A stretch of 44,491 nucleotides of DNA from a bacterium. Lineage in GTDB: Bacteria > Babelota > Babeliae > Babelales > JABGSX01. The stretch lies in contig JABGSX010000053.1 in NCBI GenBank assembly GCA_018647505.1, positions 1 through 44,491 on the forward strand. Reading direction: 5' to 3'. Positions within the stretch are counted from its first letter, which is position 1; each line of letters begins with the position of its first letter. Below the pieces are notes generated by a model. That model saw only the letters and a list, made by a program, of their open reading frames with translations, was not told where the DNA came from and did no database searches. Both the position numbers and the translations under genes were made by a program. This document shows, piece by piece, positions 1 to 12,300 of this stretch.

Positions 1-1063
1 GAACTGGTCTTACAACACGTTTGGGAAGACCTGGACCACGAACCAAAACACGTTCTTTCCTTACGTCCCGACCAACAACACCTCTCATTGGAGAAACAAC
101 TTCTTTTCCTTCAGGAGGCGGCTCAGCATAAAAAGGTGACACAATCCTTCTACCAATAGCAGGCTTACCACGTTCGCGCTCTAAAGCTCTAGCCAAAGCA
201 TCTCTTGGGTGAGAAGATGGTACAGGAAGCAATCTCAAATTATAATTAGCATATTCTCCTGGAATAAACTCAGGATTATAAGTAGCAAAATTATTATCCA
301 AATCAAAGCACATGTCTCGAACTACAAACGATTTAAATCTTTTTTCTACAAAATCATACACATTAACATTCTCAAACTTTGCATCCGCGTCACCTTGGGC
401 ATAAAAAATAAGATTTGTTAATTTTGCATTAAACCGAGGTACAATGCTCCCCTCTACAGACTCTAACTGCTCTAGCGAAAGTTGATATGGAGCCAACGGA
501 GGAATACCAGACAAAACCGTATAAAGCTTTTCAACCAAAGCCTGCGCAGCCTCTTTGCCTTGTATAGGATAAATAATAACTCGCGGATAAACCTTTTTTT
601 TGTGTATAATTAATTCATTTTTTCTTGGAAATTTAGCTAAAGCAATCAATTTTCCAAACTCTGTATCATCTTTTGCAGCGGCTAAAATTCTAACCAAAGT
701 CTCTTTATACCACTCCCCCTCCAAAGACGGCATAATATGAATCTTATAATACCTTACAAGTTCTCTTCGAAGTTTAATATCACCAGCACTAGGATCAAAA
801 AACCTATTAAAATCTAACTTAAGCAAATCTGGATCAGTATAAGAACCTCTATCGTTTTTTATTCCACGTATTCCCTTAAAGTTGTCCGAACCAAAAAACA
901 GCGTCCAACTATCACCAGAAGGACAAACAGAAGCCGTAGAATCAACGCTCTTAAAAACTCTTTTCCATCGATTAATTATTTCTGCGTTTGTCTCTTCTAA
1001 CAATGCTGCACAAAATAATCCTCTAGCTACAAACAATAAACTTAAAATCAGCACCCTTTTCAT
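1..1063 (-). CDS. Secreted hypothetical protein, C-terminus cut off by the window edge
   Basis: Absent from the ORF track because it runs off the edge. Reverse-strand reading from ATG at 1063 is open to base 1: MKRVLILSLLFVARGLFCAALLEETNAEIINRWKRVFKSVDSTASV... with an N-terminal signal peptide. Confidence 0.75.
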   Translation of the reverse strand, partial: MKRVLILSLLFVARGLFCAALLEETNAEIINRWKRVFKSVDSTASVCPSGDSWTLFFGSDNFKGIRGIKNDRGSYTDPDLLKLDFNRFFDPSAGDIKLRRELVRYYKIHIMPSLEGEWYKETLVRILAAAKDDTEFGKLIALAKFPRKNELIIHKKKVYPRVIIYPIQGKEAAQALVEKLYTVLSGIPPLAPYQLSLEQLESVEGSIVPRFNAKLTNLIFYAQGDADAKFENVNVYDFVEKRFKSFVVRDMCFDLDNNFATYNPEFIPGEYANYNLRLLPVPSSHPRDALARALERERGKPAIGRRIVSPFYAEPPPEGKEVVSPMRGVVGRDVRKERVLVRGPGLPKRVVRPV

Positions 1064-1145
1064 AATTTTCCTTTCGCAAAAACAATGTTATTGTTATTAA
1101 AATTTACGTTATCATCACCATCATTTTTTTAGCAACATTTTTAAA

Positions 1146-2528
1146 ATGAAAAAATTCGAAAATAAAACTATTGGAATCTGGGGAATAGGCATAACCGGCA
1201 AATCTGCGCTCAAATTTTTGTCACATAAACACCCTAATTCAAATTTTGTTGTTACAGACAACAAAAAACCAAACTCAGAAGAAGCACAGTTTTTAAAAAA
1301 GTTAAACACTACATTCTACCCAAAAGAAAAACTGATGCCTTTTTTACAAATTTGCGACTACATAGTGGCAAGTCCAGGGATCAACTTAAACTTGTACCAA
1401 AAATTCTCCGCTAAATTCGTCCAAGAAATAGATTGTTTTTACCATGAATTTAATAAAAAAATAGTCGCCATAACTGGAACCTTGGGCAAAACAACAATCA
1501 CCCACATGCTAGCCCAGATTTTAAAGAAGCAAGGAATTTCCGCTTGCTGCGGAGGAAACATAGGGGTTGGGCTTTTTGATCTTATAGAAAAACAAAACCA
1601 ATATGAATGCGCCGTTGTCGAACTTTCAAGCTTTCAACTAGAGCATGCAAAGGCATTTGCTCCAGACCTGGCAATATGGACAAATTTTTACCCTAATCAC
1701 TTAGACCGCCATGCAAACATAGAAGAATATATAAATGCAAAAATGAACATTTTCTCCAAGCAAACAAATTGCCAAACATGTCTATTACCTGCTGAGATAA
1801 TAAAACACATTTTGCCAACCGAGTTAAATAAATATAAATGTAATTTCGCATTCTTTTCCGCAAAAAAGCCAACACATAAAACCTTTGAATCTTTCGATAA
1901 AAAAGCTCAGTGGTTTTATGTTGCAGACAACAAACTTATGCATTACAAAAATGGTTTAGAGAATATTATTGAATCCGCAGTTTTTCCTGACACAACGTTT
2001 GATATTAACTGGATCGCAATCTATTCCGCTATAACACTACTGAATATAAAGGTTCCAACAAAAAGTATTTTGAAAACAATAGAACCATTTTCTGCACACA
2101 GAATTGAATTTGTTAAAACAGTAGACGGAATTGAATATTACAACGACTCAAAAGCAACTATTTCTCAATCTACTTTGGCTGCAGTTGAAAAACTTAAAAA
2201 CAAAAAAATAACTATAATTCTTGGCGGAATTAGCAAAGGGGTAAAAAGAGAAGAATTTATAAGGCAACTAAGCGGAAAAATAAAGCAGGCCATTTGCTTT
2301 GGCAAGGAAGCCAAAGAACTATATACCTGGTGCAAAAAGTTTGGAATTAACAGCACACAAGAAAAATCATTAGAAGCAGCCCTAGAAAAAGCTAGAAAAA
2401 AAACACCCGCCGGAGAATGTATTTTATTTTCTCCAGCAGGTGCAAGCTTTGATTTGTACTCAAATTATATGGAACGAGGCAAACACTTTATCTCACTCGT
2501 AGAATCACTAACCTCCAGTTGTCTTTAA
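1146..2528 (+). CDS. murD: UDP-N-acetylmuramoylalanine--D-glutamate ligase (MurD)
   Basis: Mur ligase P-loop AITGTLGKTTITHMLA, N-terminal GIWGIGITGKSALKFL, and YNDSKATISQSTLAAV (MurD NDSKAT motif). Confidence 0.95.
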   Translation: MKKFENKTIGIWGIGITGKSALKFLSHKHPNSNFVVTDNKKPNSEEAQFLKKLNTTFYPKEKLMPFLQICDYIVASPGINLNLYQKFSAKFVQEIDCFYHEFNKKIVAITGTLGKTTITHMLAQILKKQGISACCGGNIGVGLFDLIEKQNQYECAVVELSSFQLEHAKAFAPDLAIWTNFYPNHLDRHANIEEYINAKMNIFSKQTNCQTCLLPAEIIKHILPTELNKYKCNFAFFSAKKPTHKTFESFDKKAQWFYVADNKLMHYKNGLENIIESAVFPDTTFDINWIAIYSAITLLNIKVPTKSILKTIEPFSAHRIEFVKTVDGIEYYNDSKATISQSTLAAVEKLKNKKITIILGGISKGVKREEFIRQLSGKIKQAICFGKEAKELYTWCKKFGINSTQEKSLEAALEKARKKTPAGECILFSPAGASFDLYSNYMERGKHFISLVESLTSSCL

Positions 2529-2655
2529 AAAAACAAATGCTAAAAAACCTATTATCGCCACACGATATAAATCAAAAAAAATAAACATTCTAAAGTATTC
2601 ACCCATACCTAACCCTTTTTTCAAAATAAAAAATAACTAATTATATTTGTAACAC

Positions 2656-3087
2656 TTACAAGAAACACACCTCAAGTGTTTCTAGAAATTCGTAAACCAT
2701 TTTATTTCCAGAAAACGTTCTAACGGATAAAGAAAGATTATCTCGAAGTGGTAACAAATTATGAGAAATAAACTTTTTTAATCTAGAAGAATTTTTTTGA
2801 CTTTTTATCTTTTTATTTACCGCACAAACGTCATCTTCAACCAACCTCAACATTTTTTCTGGATTAAAATCTTTTTTGTATTCACGAATAAAACCAAGCA
2901 ACTCTGTTTTATCTTGCTTGTTTAATTTCTCAAACGATTTTTTCCAACTTTTTGGGATTTTTATAGAAAAGGAAACTGTGATTTCGAATGAATCTTTTTT
3001 GGGAGTTTTTGCTTTGACACGAAATGATAAAACAAACAAAGAAACAACAATTGAAGCAAACATTAAAAACTTGAAAGTTTTATTCAT
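2656..3087 (-). CDS. Secreted hypothetical protein (143 aa)
   Basis: Complete ORF with signal-like N-terminus MNKTFKFLMFASIVVSLFVLSFRVKA; good SD (GGAGAAATT) before the ATG. Confidence 0.6.
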   Translation of the reverse strand: MNKTFKFLMFASIVVSLFVLSFRVKAKTPKKDSFEITVSFSIKIPKSWKKSFEKLNKQDKTELLGFIREYKKDFNPEKMLRLVEDDVCAVNKKIKSQKNSSRLKKFISHNLLPLRDNLSLSVRTFSGNKMVYEFLETLEVCFL

Positions 3088-3181
3088 AATTTCTCCTTTT
3101 CTTTCTGCCAGTTATTATATTTTATGATAGCAAAAAACATTCAATTTTTTCAAGATTTGCAAGCACAAAAATTGGTGCATA

Positions 3182-3211
3182 TTGACAGATGTCAAAAACA
3201 AGTATTACGAT
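3182..3211 (+). promoter_or_regulatory. Putative sigma70-type promoter upstream of the 3253 ORF / ftsW
   Basis: TTGACA (3182-3187), 18-nt spacer, TACGAT (3206-3211). Confidence 0.35.
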
Positions 3212-3252
3212 AACGGTAATCTAAATAATTCTGGGATAGAAAAGGATACAAT

Positions 3253-3573
3253 ATGAAGCGCACTTTTATTTTGATACTTGCTCTAACAACATCAATGACA
3301 TCAAGCCACAAGACTGACATGGGCGAATTCGGAAAACCAATGTTAGAACTTAAGCTAAAAATCCAAATTGCTACACTCAAAGTTTTTCTAACAAAGCACG
3401 ACTTTTCATTCACAAAATCCGCAGCAGACTATTACATTAAAAAATATTATCCTTCTCCTTTAGAAAACAAACGCTTTACAACAATATTAGACGCAATGAC
3501 AACGCTAACAACAGAAAAGCTTTTGAACGAAAACGGGGAACTTATTGAGTTTATAGAAGCCCTAAACATATAA
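3253..3573 (+). CDS. Small secreted hypothetical protein (106 aa)
   Basis: ORF with signal-like start MKRTFILILALTTSMTSSHK, 15 bp upstream of ftsW on the same strand. Confidence 0.55.
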   Translation: MKRTFILILALTTSMTSSHKTDMGEFGKPMLELKLKIQIATLKVFLTKHDFSFTKSAADYYIKKYYPSPLENKRFTTILDAMTTLTTEKLLNENGELIEFIEALNI

Positions 3574-3588
3574 AAGGAATAGAAAACA

Positions 3589-4698
3589 ATGCGCTTTATC
3601 AGAAGACAGCTTCTTGCCGATCTAAAAATTCTTCTTTGCTTGATTAGCACATTAATCATCATCGGAATGTTATTTATTTATTCTTCCAGCTCAGTATTTG
3701 CTTTGGACAGATTTGGAAGCGCGCATTACTTTGTAAAAAAACAAATTTTTGGATTATTTTTTGGCCTTGTTGGTTTGTTCATTTTTTCTATTTTGCCTCT
3801 CGAATTTTTGCGCAAATTAAGCCCGTTTCTCTTTTTTGGATCTTTAGGTTTAACAGCAATGACTTTGATTCCAAAATTTGCAACAACAATACACGGATCA
3901 AGTCGTTGGTTATCTTTAGCCGGGTTTTCATTTCAGCCAAGCGAGCTGCTAAAAATTTCATTCATCGTATATCTTGCACACATAATATCTAAAAAAGAAC
4001 AAAAACTTTTTTCATTTATATATGGTTATTTACCATTTTTAATAATTCTTGGAATAACTGCTTTAGTCTTGTTAAAACAACCAGATTTTGGATTAACAGT
4101 AACACTTTGCGCAACAGCATTTTTATTGTTTTTTGTGGCCGAATGCAAATCTAAATATTTGATTATAACACTTTTAAGCTCCATTCCAGCAATTGTCGCT
4201 CTTGTATGGTTTAAGCCATACAGGCTACAAAGATTTTTAACATTCTTAGATCCATGGAAAGATCCTAAAGGAAGTGGATTCCAAATAATACAATCACTAA
4301 TTGCCATAGGTTCTGGAAACTGGATTGGTGCTGGCATCGCACAATCGAAGCAGAAATTCTTCTACCTTCCAATGCAACATACAGACTTTATTTTTTCAAT
4401 AATAGCAGAAGAAACTGGCTTTATTGGATGCACAATTTTAATAACGCTTTACGTGTTTCTTATTTATTTTGGAATGCGTATAGCCTGGAGCCTAAAAGAA
4501 ACTTTCAGCTCCTTTGCTGTCCTTGGCTTTACAATTTTGGTTGGGCTTCAAAGCCTAACCAACTTTTTTGTATCTGTGGGCCTTTTACCAACAAAAGGAA
4601 TAGGGCTACCATTTGTAAGCTTTGGTAGTTCAGGCCTTGTAGCCCTTTTGTGTTTGCTTGGCGTAATTATAAATTGCGTCCTTGAAGTCAGAATATAA
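3589..4698 (+). CDS. ftsW: SEDS-family peptidoglycan polymerase FtsW (FtsW/RodA/SpoVE)
   Basis: Polytopic membrane protein; GSSRWLSLAGFSFQPSELLKI and LPTKGIGLPFVSFGSSGLVA signatures; near murD. Confidence 0.92.
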   Translation: MRFIRRQLLADLKILLCLISTLIIIGMLFIYSSSSVFALDRFGSAHYFVKKQIFGLFFGLVGLFIFSILPLEFLRKLSPFLFFGSLGLTAMTLIPKFATTIHGSSRWLSLAGFSFQPSELLKISFIVYLAHIISKKEQKLFSFIYGYLPFLIILGITALVLLKQPDFGLTVTLCATAFLLFFVAECKSKYLIITLLSSIPAIVALVWFKPYRLQRFLTFLDPWKDPKGSGFQIIQSLIAIGSGNWIGAGIAQSKQKFFYLPMQHTDFIFSIIAEETGFIGCTILITLYVFLIYFGMRIAWSLKETFSSFAVLGFTILVGLQSLTNFFVSVGLLPTKGIGLPFVSFGSSGLVALLCLLGVIINCVLEVRI

Positions 4699-4703
4699 AA
4701 AAA

Positions 4704-6242
4704 TTATTTTTTCTTATTCCAGTTCATTGCCAATTCAACAAGAAGGCTAACTCCAACCCCAGTTGCACCATTTCCCAAATAGGGCCTGTCTGGAACATTA
4801 AATGCGGTACCACCAATGTCTATATGTGCCCACTCAGTCTCTTTAACAAACTCTTTTAAAAATAAGGCTGCTGTAGTTGCTCCAGCATAATAACCTGGCT
4901 TTGAAGTATTTCTAACATCCGCTATATCTGACAACATAGCTTTTCTATAATCAGAATCAATTGGTAAAGGCCAAACTTTATCACCTGTTATGTTTCCAGC
5001 CTCTTTTATTTTTTCTATTAAATTTTCGTTGCAACTGAAAAGACCAGAGTAAAATGGACCAACGGCATATACACAAGCCCCTGTTAATGTTGCTATGTCA
5101 ATCATTACATCAGGCTTTAACTCTTTTTCTGTATAAGCCAAAGCATCGGCCAAAATTAATCTACCTTCCGCGTCAGTATTAAGAACTTCTCCTGTTTTTC
5201 CGTTGTAAAATGTAACTATATCACCGGGCTTTAAAGCACCATCTCCTGGCAAATTTTCTGTAACAGCAAGAACTCCAAAAACATTAACATCTGGCTTTAA
5301 TTGCGCGATAGCCTTCATTGCACCAAGAACTGCTGAGGCACCAGACATATCTTCTTTCATTGTTTCCATTGACCCAGGACCCCTTGATGGTTTTAAGCTA
5401 AGACCTCCAGAGTCAAAAGTGACACCCTTTCCAATAAACGCCAAAGTTTTTGCATTTTTTTTGCTTGTTTTATATTCAAGAATTATGAATTTGCAATCCT
5501 GCTCTGACCCACTTGAAACTCCTGCAAGACCACCCATTCCCATTTTTTTTATTTGGTCTTCTCCAAAAACTTTTATTTTAAGCCCTTGCTCTTTTGCTAT
5601 TTTTCTGGCCTCTTCTTCTGCAATAGCCGGATAAAATTTATTAGCAGGAAGATCAATCCATCGTCTTGCTTCGTTAACAGCATTTCCTAAAACTTTTGCT
5701 AATTCGACCCTCTCTTCTATAAGTTTTTTATTTTTCCCTTTAGAAACAAGAATAAGTTCTTTTAATTTTTTATCTTTTTTTTCTTTTGAAGTTAAAAACT
5801 CATTAAATTTGTAACTCGCAACAATGGCAGTTTTAACTGTTTGATGTGCAAAATAAGCCTCATTTAACTCTTTAAACTTTTTGCAGCCTTCTGGGATTTC
5901 AATCGCCAGAGACTCAATATTATTTTTTTCCGCCAAACCAATAGCTATCCCAATTGCTTGACGATAATTTTCTGCTATTTTTTCCATTTTATTGCAACAA
6001 CAACCCATACCAACAAAAAATACATTTTTAAACCCGTTTTTTTCTGGTATCAAAATTGAAACAGAGCTTTTGGCCTTACCTGTAAAATTTTGTTTTTTAA
6101 AAAGCTTAAGAATATCAATTCCAAACTCTTTTATTTTGTTTTTGATATCTTTTGAAACCTCAAAACCATCCTCTAATATAAAGGCTATTCCATCTGTTTT
6201 CACCTCAAGAATAGACTCTGTAATCGTATTAATTTTTACCAT
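4704..6242 (-). CDS. pepA: Leucyl (cytosol) aminopeptidase, family M17
   Basis: M17 signature NTDAEGRLILADAL; metal-site region GKGVTFDSGGLSLKPS; KEDMSGASAVLGAM. Confidence 0.95.
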   Translation of the reverse strand: MVKINTITESILEVKTDGIAFILEDGFEVSKDIKNKIKEFGIDILKLFKKQNFTGKAKSSVSILIPEKNGFKNVFFVGMGCCCNKMEKIAENYRQAIGIAIGLAEKNNIESLAIEIPEGCKKFKELNEAYFAHQTVKTAIVASYKFNEFLTSKEKKDKKLKELILVSKGKNKKLIEERVELAKVLGNAVNEARRWIDLPANKFYPAIAEEEARKIAKEQGLKIKVFGEDQIKKMGMGGLAGVSSGSEQDCKFIILEYKTSKKNAKTLAFIGKGVTFDSGGLSLKPSRGPGSMETMKEDMSGASAVLGAMKAIAQLKPDVNVFGVLAVTENLPGDGALKPGDIVTFYNGKTGEVLNTDAEGRLILADALAYTEKELKPDVMIDIATLTGACVYAVGPFYSGLFSCNENLIEKIKEAGNITGDKVWPLPIDSDYRKAMLSDIADVRNTSKPGYYAGATTAALFLKEFVKETEWAHIDIGGTAFNVPDRPYLGNGATGVGVSLLVELAMNWNKKK

Positions 6243-6318
6243 AAAGATCCCCTGTTTATAGAATTATTATTTTCAATAATTTACAGCTTATTTAAAAAAA
6301 ACAATTGTGTTAAGCATA

Positions 6319-6357
6319 AAAAATCCCACAGCAAAGCAAAGTACTGTGAGATTTTTT
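6319..6357 (-). terminator. Rho-independent terminator of the giant gene
   Basis: AAATCCCACAG / CTGTGAGATTT stem (one G-U) with T/A tracts on both sides, just downstream of the 6373 stop. Confidence 0.75.
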
Positions 6358-6372
6358 ATCATTTAATAATAA

Positions 6373-9300
6373 TTATTTCCTTACTGTAGCCCTAGGTTTA
6401 CCGGCTGCATCCGTACCACCATTGCCTGTAGTTACACCAGAACTACTTGTTGTGGCATTTTGGCGCTGCTCATCTGTCATGTTGTCATTACCACCAGTTG
6501 TAGTACCTCCACCAGACGGTTGCGAAACTCCTCCTCCAGTTGACATTGTACCAGAACTACCACCAACACCAGAAATACTTCTAGTTTGTGCATCCTCTCC
6601 TGATTCTCCAGTCATTTGCGCTGCCATGAGCTGGCTCAACGATGAGGGAGACCTAAACGACAATATTGGCGTTGTATTTACCAATTCTGCTGAGGCACCA
6701 GGAAGCCCACTTGGAATTGATGTAGGACAATACCGTAAATTATCAAGTAACATATCTAACTGACTTGCCAATAATCCATACCCTGTAGGATGCATATGTT
6801 CATCATATAACGTACCATCTGCTAAGTTTGCATAATATCCGCTCAATGATCCATAATAATCAAATGCTGCGTCAGCACTTGTTATTCCATATACATATTG
6901 CTGCGCCATTGGAAGATACCAAACGCCTTTAAACTTCAGCGTATCGCCCCACTCTTTATTACTTGCAGCACCAATCATCAATTGCCATGCGCCAGTCACT
7001 GGGCCACCACTAACAATAGCGGCTCCTTTATTTCCTGTTACAACAATGCCAGGTGTTCCACTCTTCCAGCCACCCCTTCCCTCAAGAGATGGAATCAATC
7101 TTGGGCCTCCGGCAAAGGTATTACCTAATGCAACCTTCCACAAACTACGTAGGAAGAATGTCATTTGCTCTGTCGTCATTGTTTTATATTCAGGTGAATA
7201 AGTAATTACTTTGCTCTTTCCATCACTTGTCGTGGAGTTTATCTGAACAAAAGGTGATCCAGATGTATGCTCCTGATCAGCCCCATCTGCACTAGCCGCC
7301 AACGACTGAACTTGAACAGCCCCACCACTAGTAAGAGAGCCTTGTCCTCCAAGCCCTGTAGTGCTCGTAGAGCTTGCAGGAGCACTGCTTAGGAATGTTT
7401 TATTCCTCTTTATAGTAATATCTACAGAAGGTACTGCTACACCATTCTTAGTATACGCACCAACAGTAGGCATCGTTATTGTAAAATCATCTGCCGTATC
7501 GGTTGGATAAGTCGCTGGAGCTTTATAAAGAACACCATTCCAAAGTAAATGGCTTACATTGCTGAATGTATTATCACTAAATATATAAGCATAATTATTA
7601 TCAGCAGAGTTATATTCAGGCTGAGGAGCACTCTCCTTGGTTGACATATAATCCAATCGAGAGCAATTACTGCCACCTGTAATCTTATATGTACCACTTA
7701 AAACACTATATTCGCTAGTATCAAGATCTAACGTATATACTTTATATCCCTTCAAAGTCCTAGGATAATAATGCACCTCAATGGATGGCAAGGAATACCA
7801 AAGGGTGTCATGATCAGTTGCCCCAGCCGAGCTCTCGCCAGACTCATAGGCTGAAGAAGTATCATCGTATTCATCTTCTTCAGATCCTTTAATTGCCATC
7901 ATCTTGTACACAATAGGGTTTTCCGTTACACCTGTTGGCAAAGGACTATTTGCAGAATACTTATAACGAGGATATTCCGGAACTTGCGAAGTACTCCCGT
8001 CGGCATTCGTTAACGTAATAGTGTCATACAATGACTGCACAAAATGATTATAACGACTATAGCTACCCTTATATTCAAATGAATACGTTTCAAGATCATG
8101 GTCATACCTTGAGACCATAAAACCACTATCCAAAGACAACGGATTTCCGTTTGCATCAAGTTTTTGCGCAATGTTTACGGTCTGTCTTCTAGGAGAGCCA
8201 TCAACACTTGCCGTAAAACCAGAACCCATATCAATGTAAAGATCATTAGAATCAGGGGCCATTACACGTGTCCATTTGCCATCACTTCCTTGGGCCCAAG
8301 TTTTACCCTTCATTCGAGCAACAAAGGCTTGAAGAGGTTCGTTGTAATAGTATTTAAAATTCATCTCTTTGTAAGAACTCGTGATTGAAGTGTTAAATTG
8401 TTGAATATATGTTGAAGTTCCTTTTCTAAGCCCGGGTAATAACATCTTATTTGCCAAGATTGTAACGACTGATGGATCATATTCTATCATCCCTGCAGGA
8501 CACATGAACCCTGGACGAGGGAATTTGGCATCGGAACTTACAATCATTGCATGTTTAGCAGTATCTCCCGTTGCAGGACCAGCAAATGGCATTGTTTTAT
8601 CTGCTGATGTCATTGGGAATGGAGGATGAGGAACCGGAACACCAAGACTTTGGGTTCCATCTGGTTTTACGCGCACCCCATGGCGCTGCCGCATACTAAT
8701 AAGACTCCAGCCAGTAGATGCATAATGAGGATTAAACGTACCATCTTGCTCTTTCACATAAAATATACCAAGAGCAAAGTCTTTTCCTTTTTGTTTCCCT
8801 CCAGCATTAAAGTCAAAGTATGTTGTACCAACACCAGTTGTAGCATCACCCGGTTGATACAAGTAAAATTTGCTATTAGCTGTTGGATTTTTATGTACAA
8901 CAGGATTACCATCCGAGTCTTTATCTGGTCCTTTTGTCACAATAAGAGGATAAGCTTTAAGATCGCTGTATGGATATGCCAATGTGGCAGTAGAATCAAT
9001 CAATGGCAAGTCAAGATTTGGAGGAAAACGATTTTCTTCTTGATCTTCCAGTTGCTCTCTTTCTGCAATCTCTTGCTTTTCACTTGCTGCAGTAGTTGCA
9101 TGCAACGCCTTTATTCTATTCTGCAAAGCCCCATCAACGGCCTTTCCTGACCGACTGGCAACAATAGAGATTAAGGTTTGTGGAAGGTTAGACAGGGTAA
9201 CAGTTGCGCCTGAGACCTTTTCTCCGCTAAAGAAAGCAACATAACCTGATCTAGAATAAATCTTGCCATCTATAAGACTAACGATAGAATCTGTGTCTTG

Positions 9301-12300
9301 GCTATTTACAGGAATTCCCCAATTATAAGCCGTTGGCTTTCCATTACTATCCTTAGTAGAAACAGAACGTGCAACATAGTAATCTGTAATTACAGGATCA
9401 TAATTGTTTAGAGCTTTGGCTACAGGATTTGCGCTTGTGTCAAAATCAATAAGGGCATATATGTAGTTGTTATTTACAACTTGCTTAACACCAAGCCCAA
9501 GCGTGAAGTTATAGAAATGATATGGATACTGTTGATTTTGTATGGCAATAAGAGAAAGCTCTTGTGATTCTGTAATTTTGGCTTTTAGTTTAAGCGGTAT
9601 AATAGTTTTCTGTGTCGTTTCTACGTTCTTAACAAGTTGAGTAAGTTGTGCCTGAGTAGACGCAATATTTGCAACCGGACCAATAGACTTTCCTGTTGAA
9701 CGGTCATTCTGCTTATAATTTTGGCTATAAACATTGCCATTTGTAAGACTCACAAGATATTTTGTGTTTGGCCCAAAAGCATCTCCCAACCTTGAAGTAC
9801 CATCTGCACTGCCAGACCCAACAAGAAACTCATTAGGAAAATCAGGTCCAACATAAACAAAGGCACTAGCAAGAATATCTTTTATTCCTGTAGCATTAAT
9901 ATAGACTCCGTAGAATGAACCAGGCTCAAAATTAAACGGCCCAAGGTCTTTAGCCAACATATCAGCATTAAAAATCGAAATAGATTGTTCCCATTGCAAG
10001 TAAGAATTGGATATTTTTGATTGCCACGTATTATATTCAAAAGGTTGCGTGGCATACTTAGTAGGAGTCATACTGCCATCCGCGCCTCTTTTTGCAACAA
10101 GCCATCTTTCGTTCTTTTGTTCCCACTGATTTGACTCCATTCCACCAGTGGAATTTACAAATTTATTCCTAAGTAAGAACCATGGGTATACTGGAGCCAA
10201 CCCCTTTGAGGTTTTTTGCTTCATTGGCAAATCACCATAAAATAACGCCAGCGGATTTACTTTAAGAAGAACATCAGAAACTGCTGAGTTAGGGTATCTG
10301 TAACACTTGTTATTAAGCGTTTGCCTATCTTTTGAAGTACATGCTGATAAATTATATGAGTTAAAGAAAGGATCCATTGTTGCATCTTTATATAGTTTTG
10401 GGTAATTATATGGATTATTATTTGTTGGCATAAACAATGAATATAACGGCCAGGCAATAGTTTGCTGTGTAGAAGCACCCGCGGAAGGTTGTTTCAAATA
10501 CAATGATTGATTATATTCAAATGCATTCTTTTGGATTGTATCAGTGGCTGGCAAAAGATTCTTATCGTAAATCTTTGAAGTTACCAAACTAGCATAGTGT
10601 GTAATATTTCTGTTCGGCAAAAAAGTAAGTATAAACGAAGGATCAGCACTATCATTATTATAAATAAGTGGAATAATGTAATCATCATTTCCGTCTGTAT
10701 TTGATAAAAATTCATAATTATAGTTAATACATGTAGCTGCTACAGCTGGGGCTGTTGCCGTTGCTGCGACAGATGGCGTATAAACTACAGTATTAGGTCT
10801 TTCCAATAAAGCCGTCGCTTTGCTAACAAATGGATTTGAAATTGTACTTGTTGTACCTGTCACCGTTGCAGGATCGACAGCAAATGAAACACTGCATGTC
10901 ATTTTACCACCAGAACCCGGCGTACAATCTAAGACCTGCGTAGTTCCATTTACACCAACATTAGTAATTTTTCCATTTTTTACGGCAATTCCATAAGGGG
11001 CAATAATAAAACGTTTTTTACCTGAAGCCAAACTATAAGTCATACAACCAGCAAGACATTGATATCCCTGATTTGCACCAGACGCAGGAGAAATGTGTGC
11101 AACGATAGGCGCTGAATCAGAACTATTCAATTGTCTAAAAATGTATGTATACTTAGCCGATTTACCATCGTACGTGAGGTTAGCCCACCCAAACACACTA
11201 CTAGAAGCACTAGCTGGCGCCTCAAAAAAGAGGTGTCCTATATCACTTCCAGAAGGAGCAAAAAATGGATTGCCTATTCTTGCTACACTTTTTACACCAT
11301 CTACCTGTTTGGTAACAACTGAAAGTTGTCCACTCATATTTTTTTGAGTATCTATAAATGTTACAGAATTTCCAACCGTGCTTGTGTCCTTGTTTCTTAA
11401 AGCTCCATTACAAACTGTAGAATTCCCAGAAATTGCCTTGCATTTCCAGCCTTTTGGACCCAATAATCCTTCACACGAAAGCATACGCTCTACTCTTGGC
11501 AAATTTTCTTGCCACGTGTATATAGGAACAGCCGGCGCCGCAATCATTGTCGGATCAATACTTATAGAATGCCCACCAATCAAAAACGGTCCTTCGTTGC
11601 GAAGCTTGCTCAAATATTTTTGGACTACACCAAGTTGATTTTTTAGAGAACTAGTTGCTGAGCCTGAAATTGCAAGTCCTTGATATGCAGGATTGGTTGA
11701 GAAAAACTTGTTATAAGCCGCTCCATACTGAGAAGTATCTTGCCCCAAAAAGTCTCCAGTTTTTGCATTGTAAACACTAGCGTCAAGCAAACTGATATAT
11801 TTGAAAACCTCTGTGTTTGGAAGGTATAAAGGAACGTCTTTTTTCCCAGTAGGAATAGGAATCAAGGCCGGAATTAGGTCTCCACCTTCATCTGCAGCAA
11901 CAACATAATCATACAAGTCACTTTGAATATCTACAGGAGCATGGTCATGAATAACATCATAGTAACCACCTTTGTCAGAATCATTTTTTCCTGCGTCTTG
12001 GGTCATATAAACCCACATGTTTTCCGAACCATAATAATTAGGAGTATCGGAATAATCATCCTTTCCTGTTGAATCTGTAGCCGTATAAATTTTTGCAACC
12101 GTGTTTTTCCCAAGAAGATCTATACCGCGCAAATTCCACGGGAATGTTCCAATTTGACAAGAATAACCAGTTTTTCCACCATCCAGAGTTTTCTCTGCGG
12201 CACTTGTTACATAATAAGTGTTAGGTTTCTTGCTTGTTGAAACCGTAAAAGCCTTCTTTATAGCATCGTTACCAGTGTACTCAGCATGCATCCCAGACAA

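Noticed and set aside
209-421. 70-aa plus-strand ORF
   Set aside because: Antisense to the partial secreted gene 1-1063, which is open across the whole region.
8626-9150. 174-aa plus-strand ORF inside the giant gene
   Set aside because: Antisense to continuous coding sequence, no motif, unusual composition.
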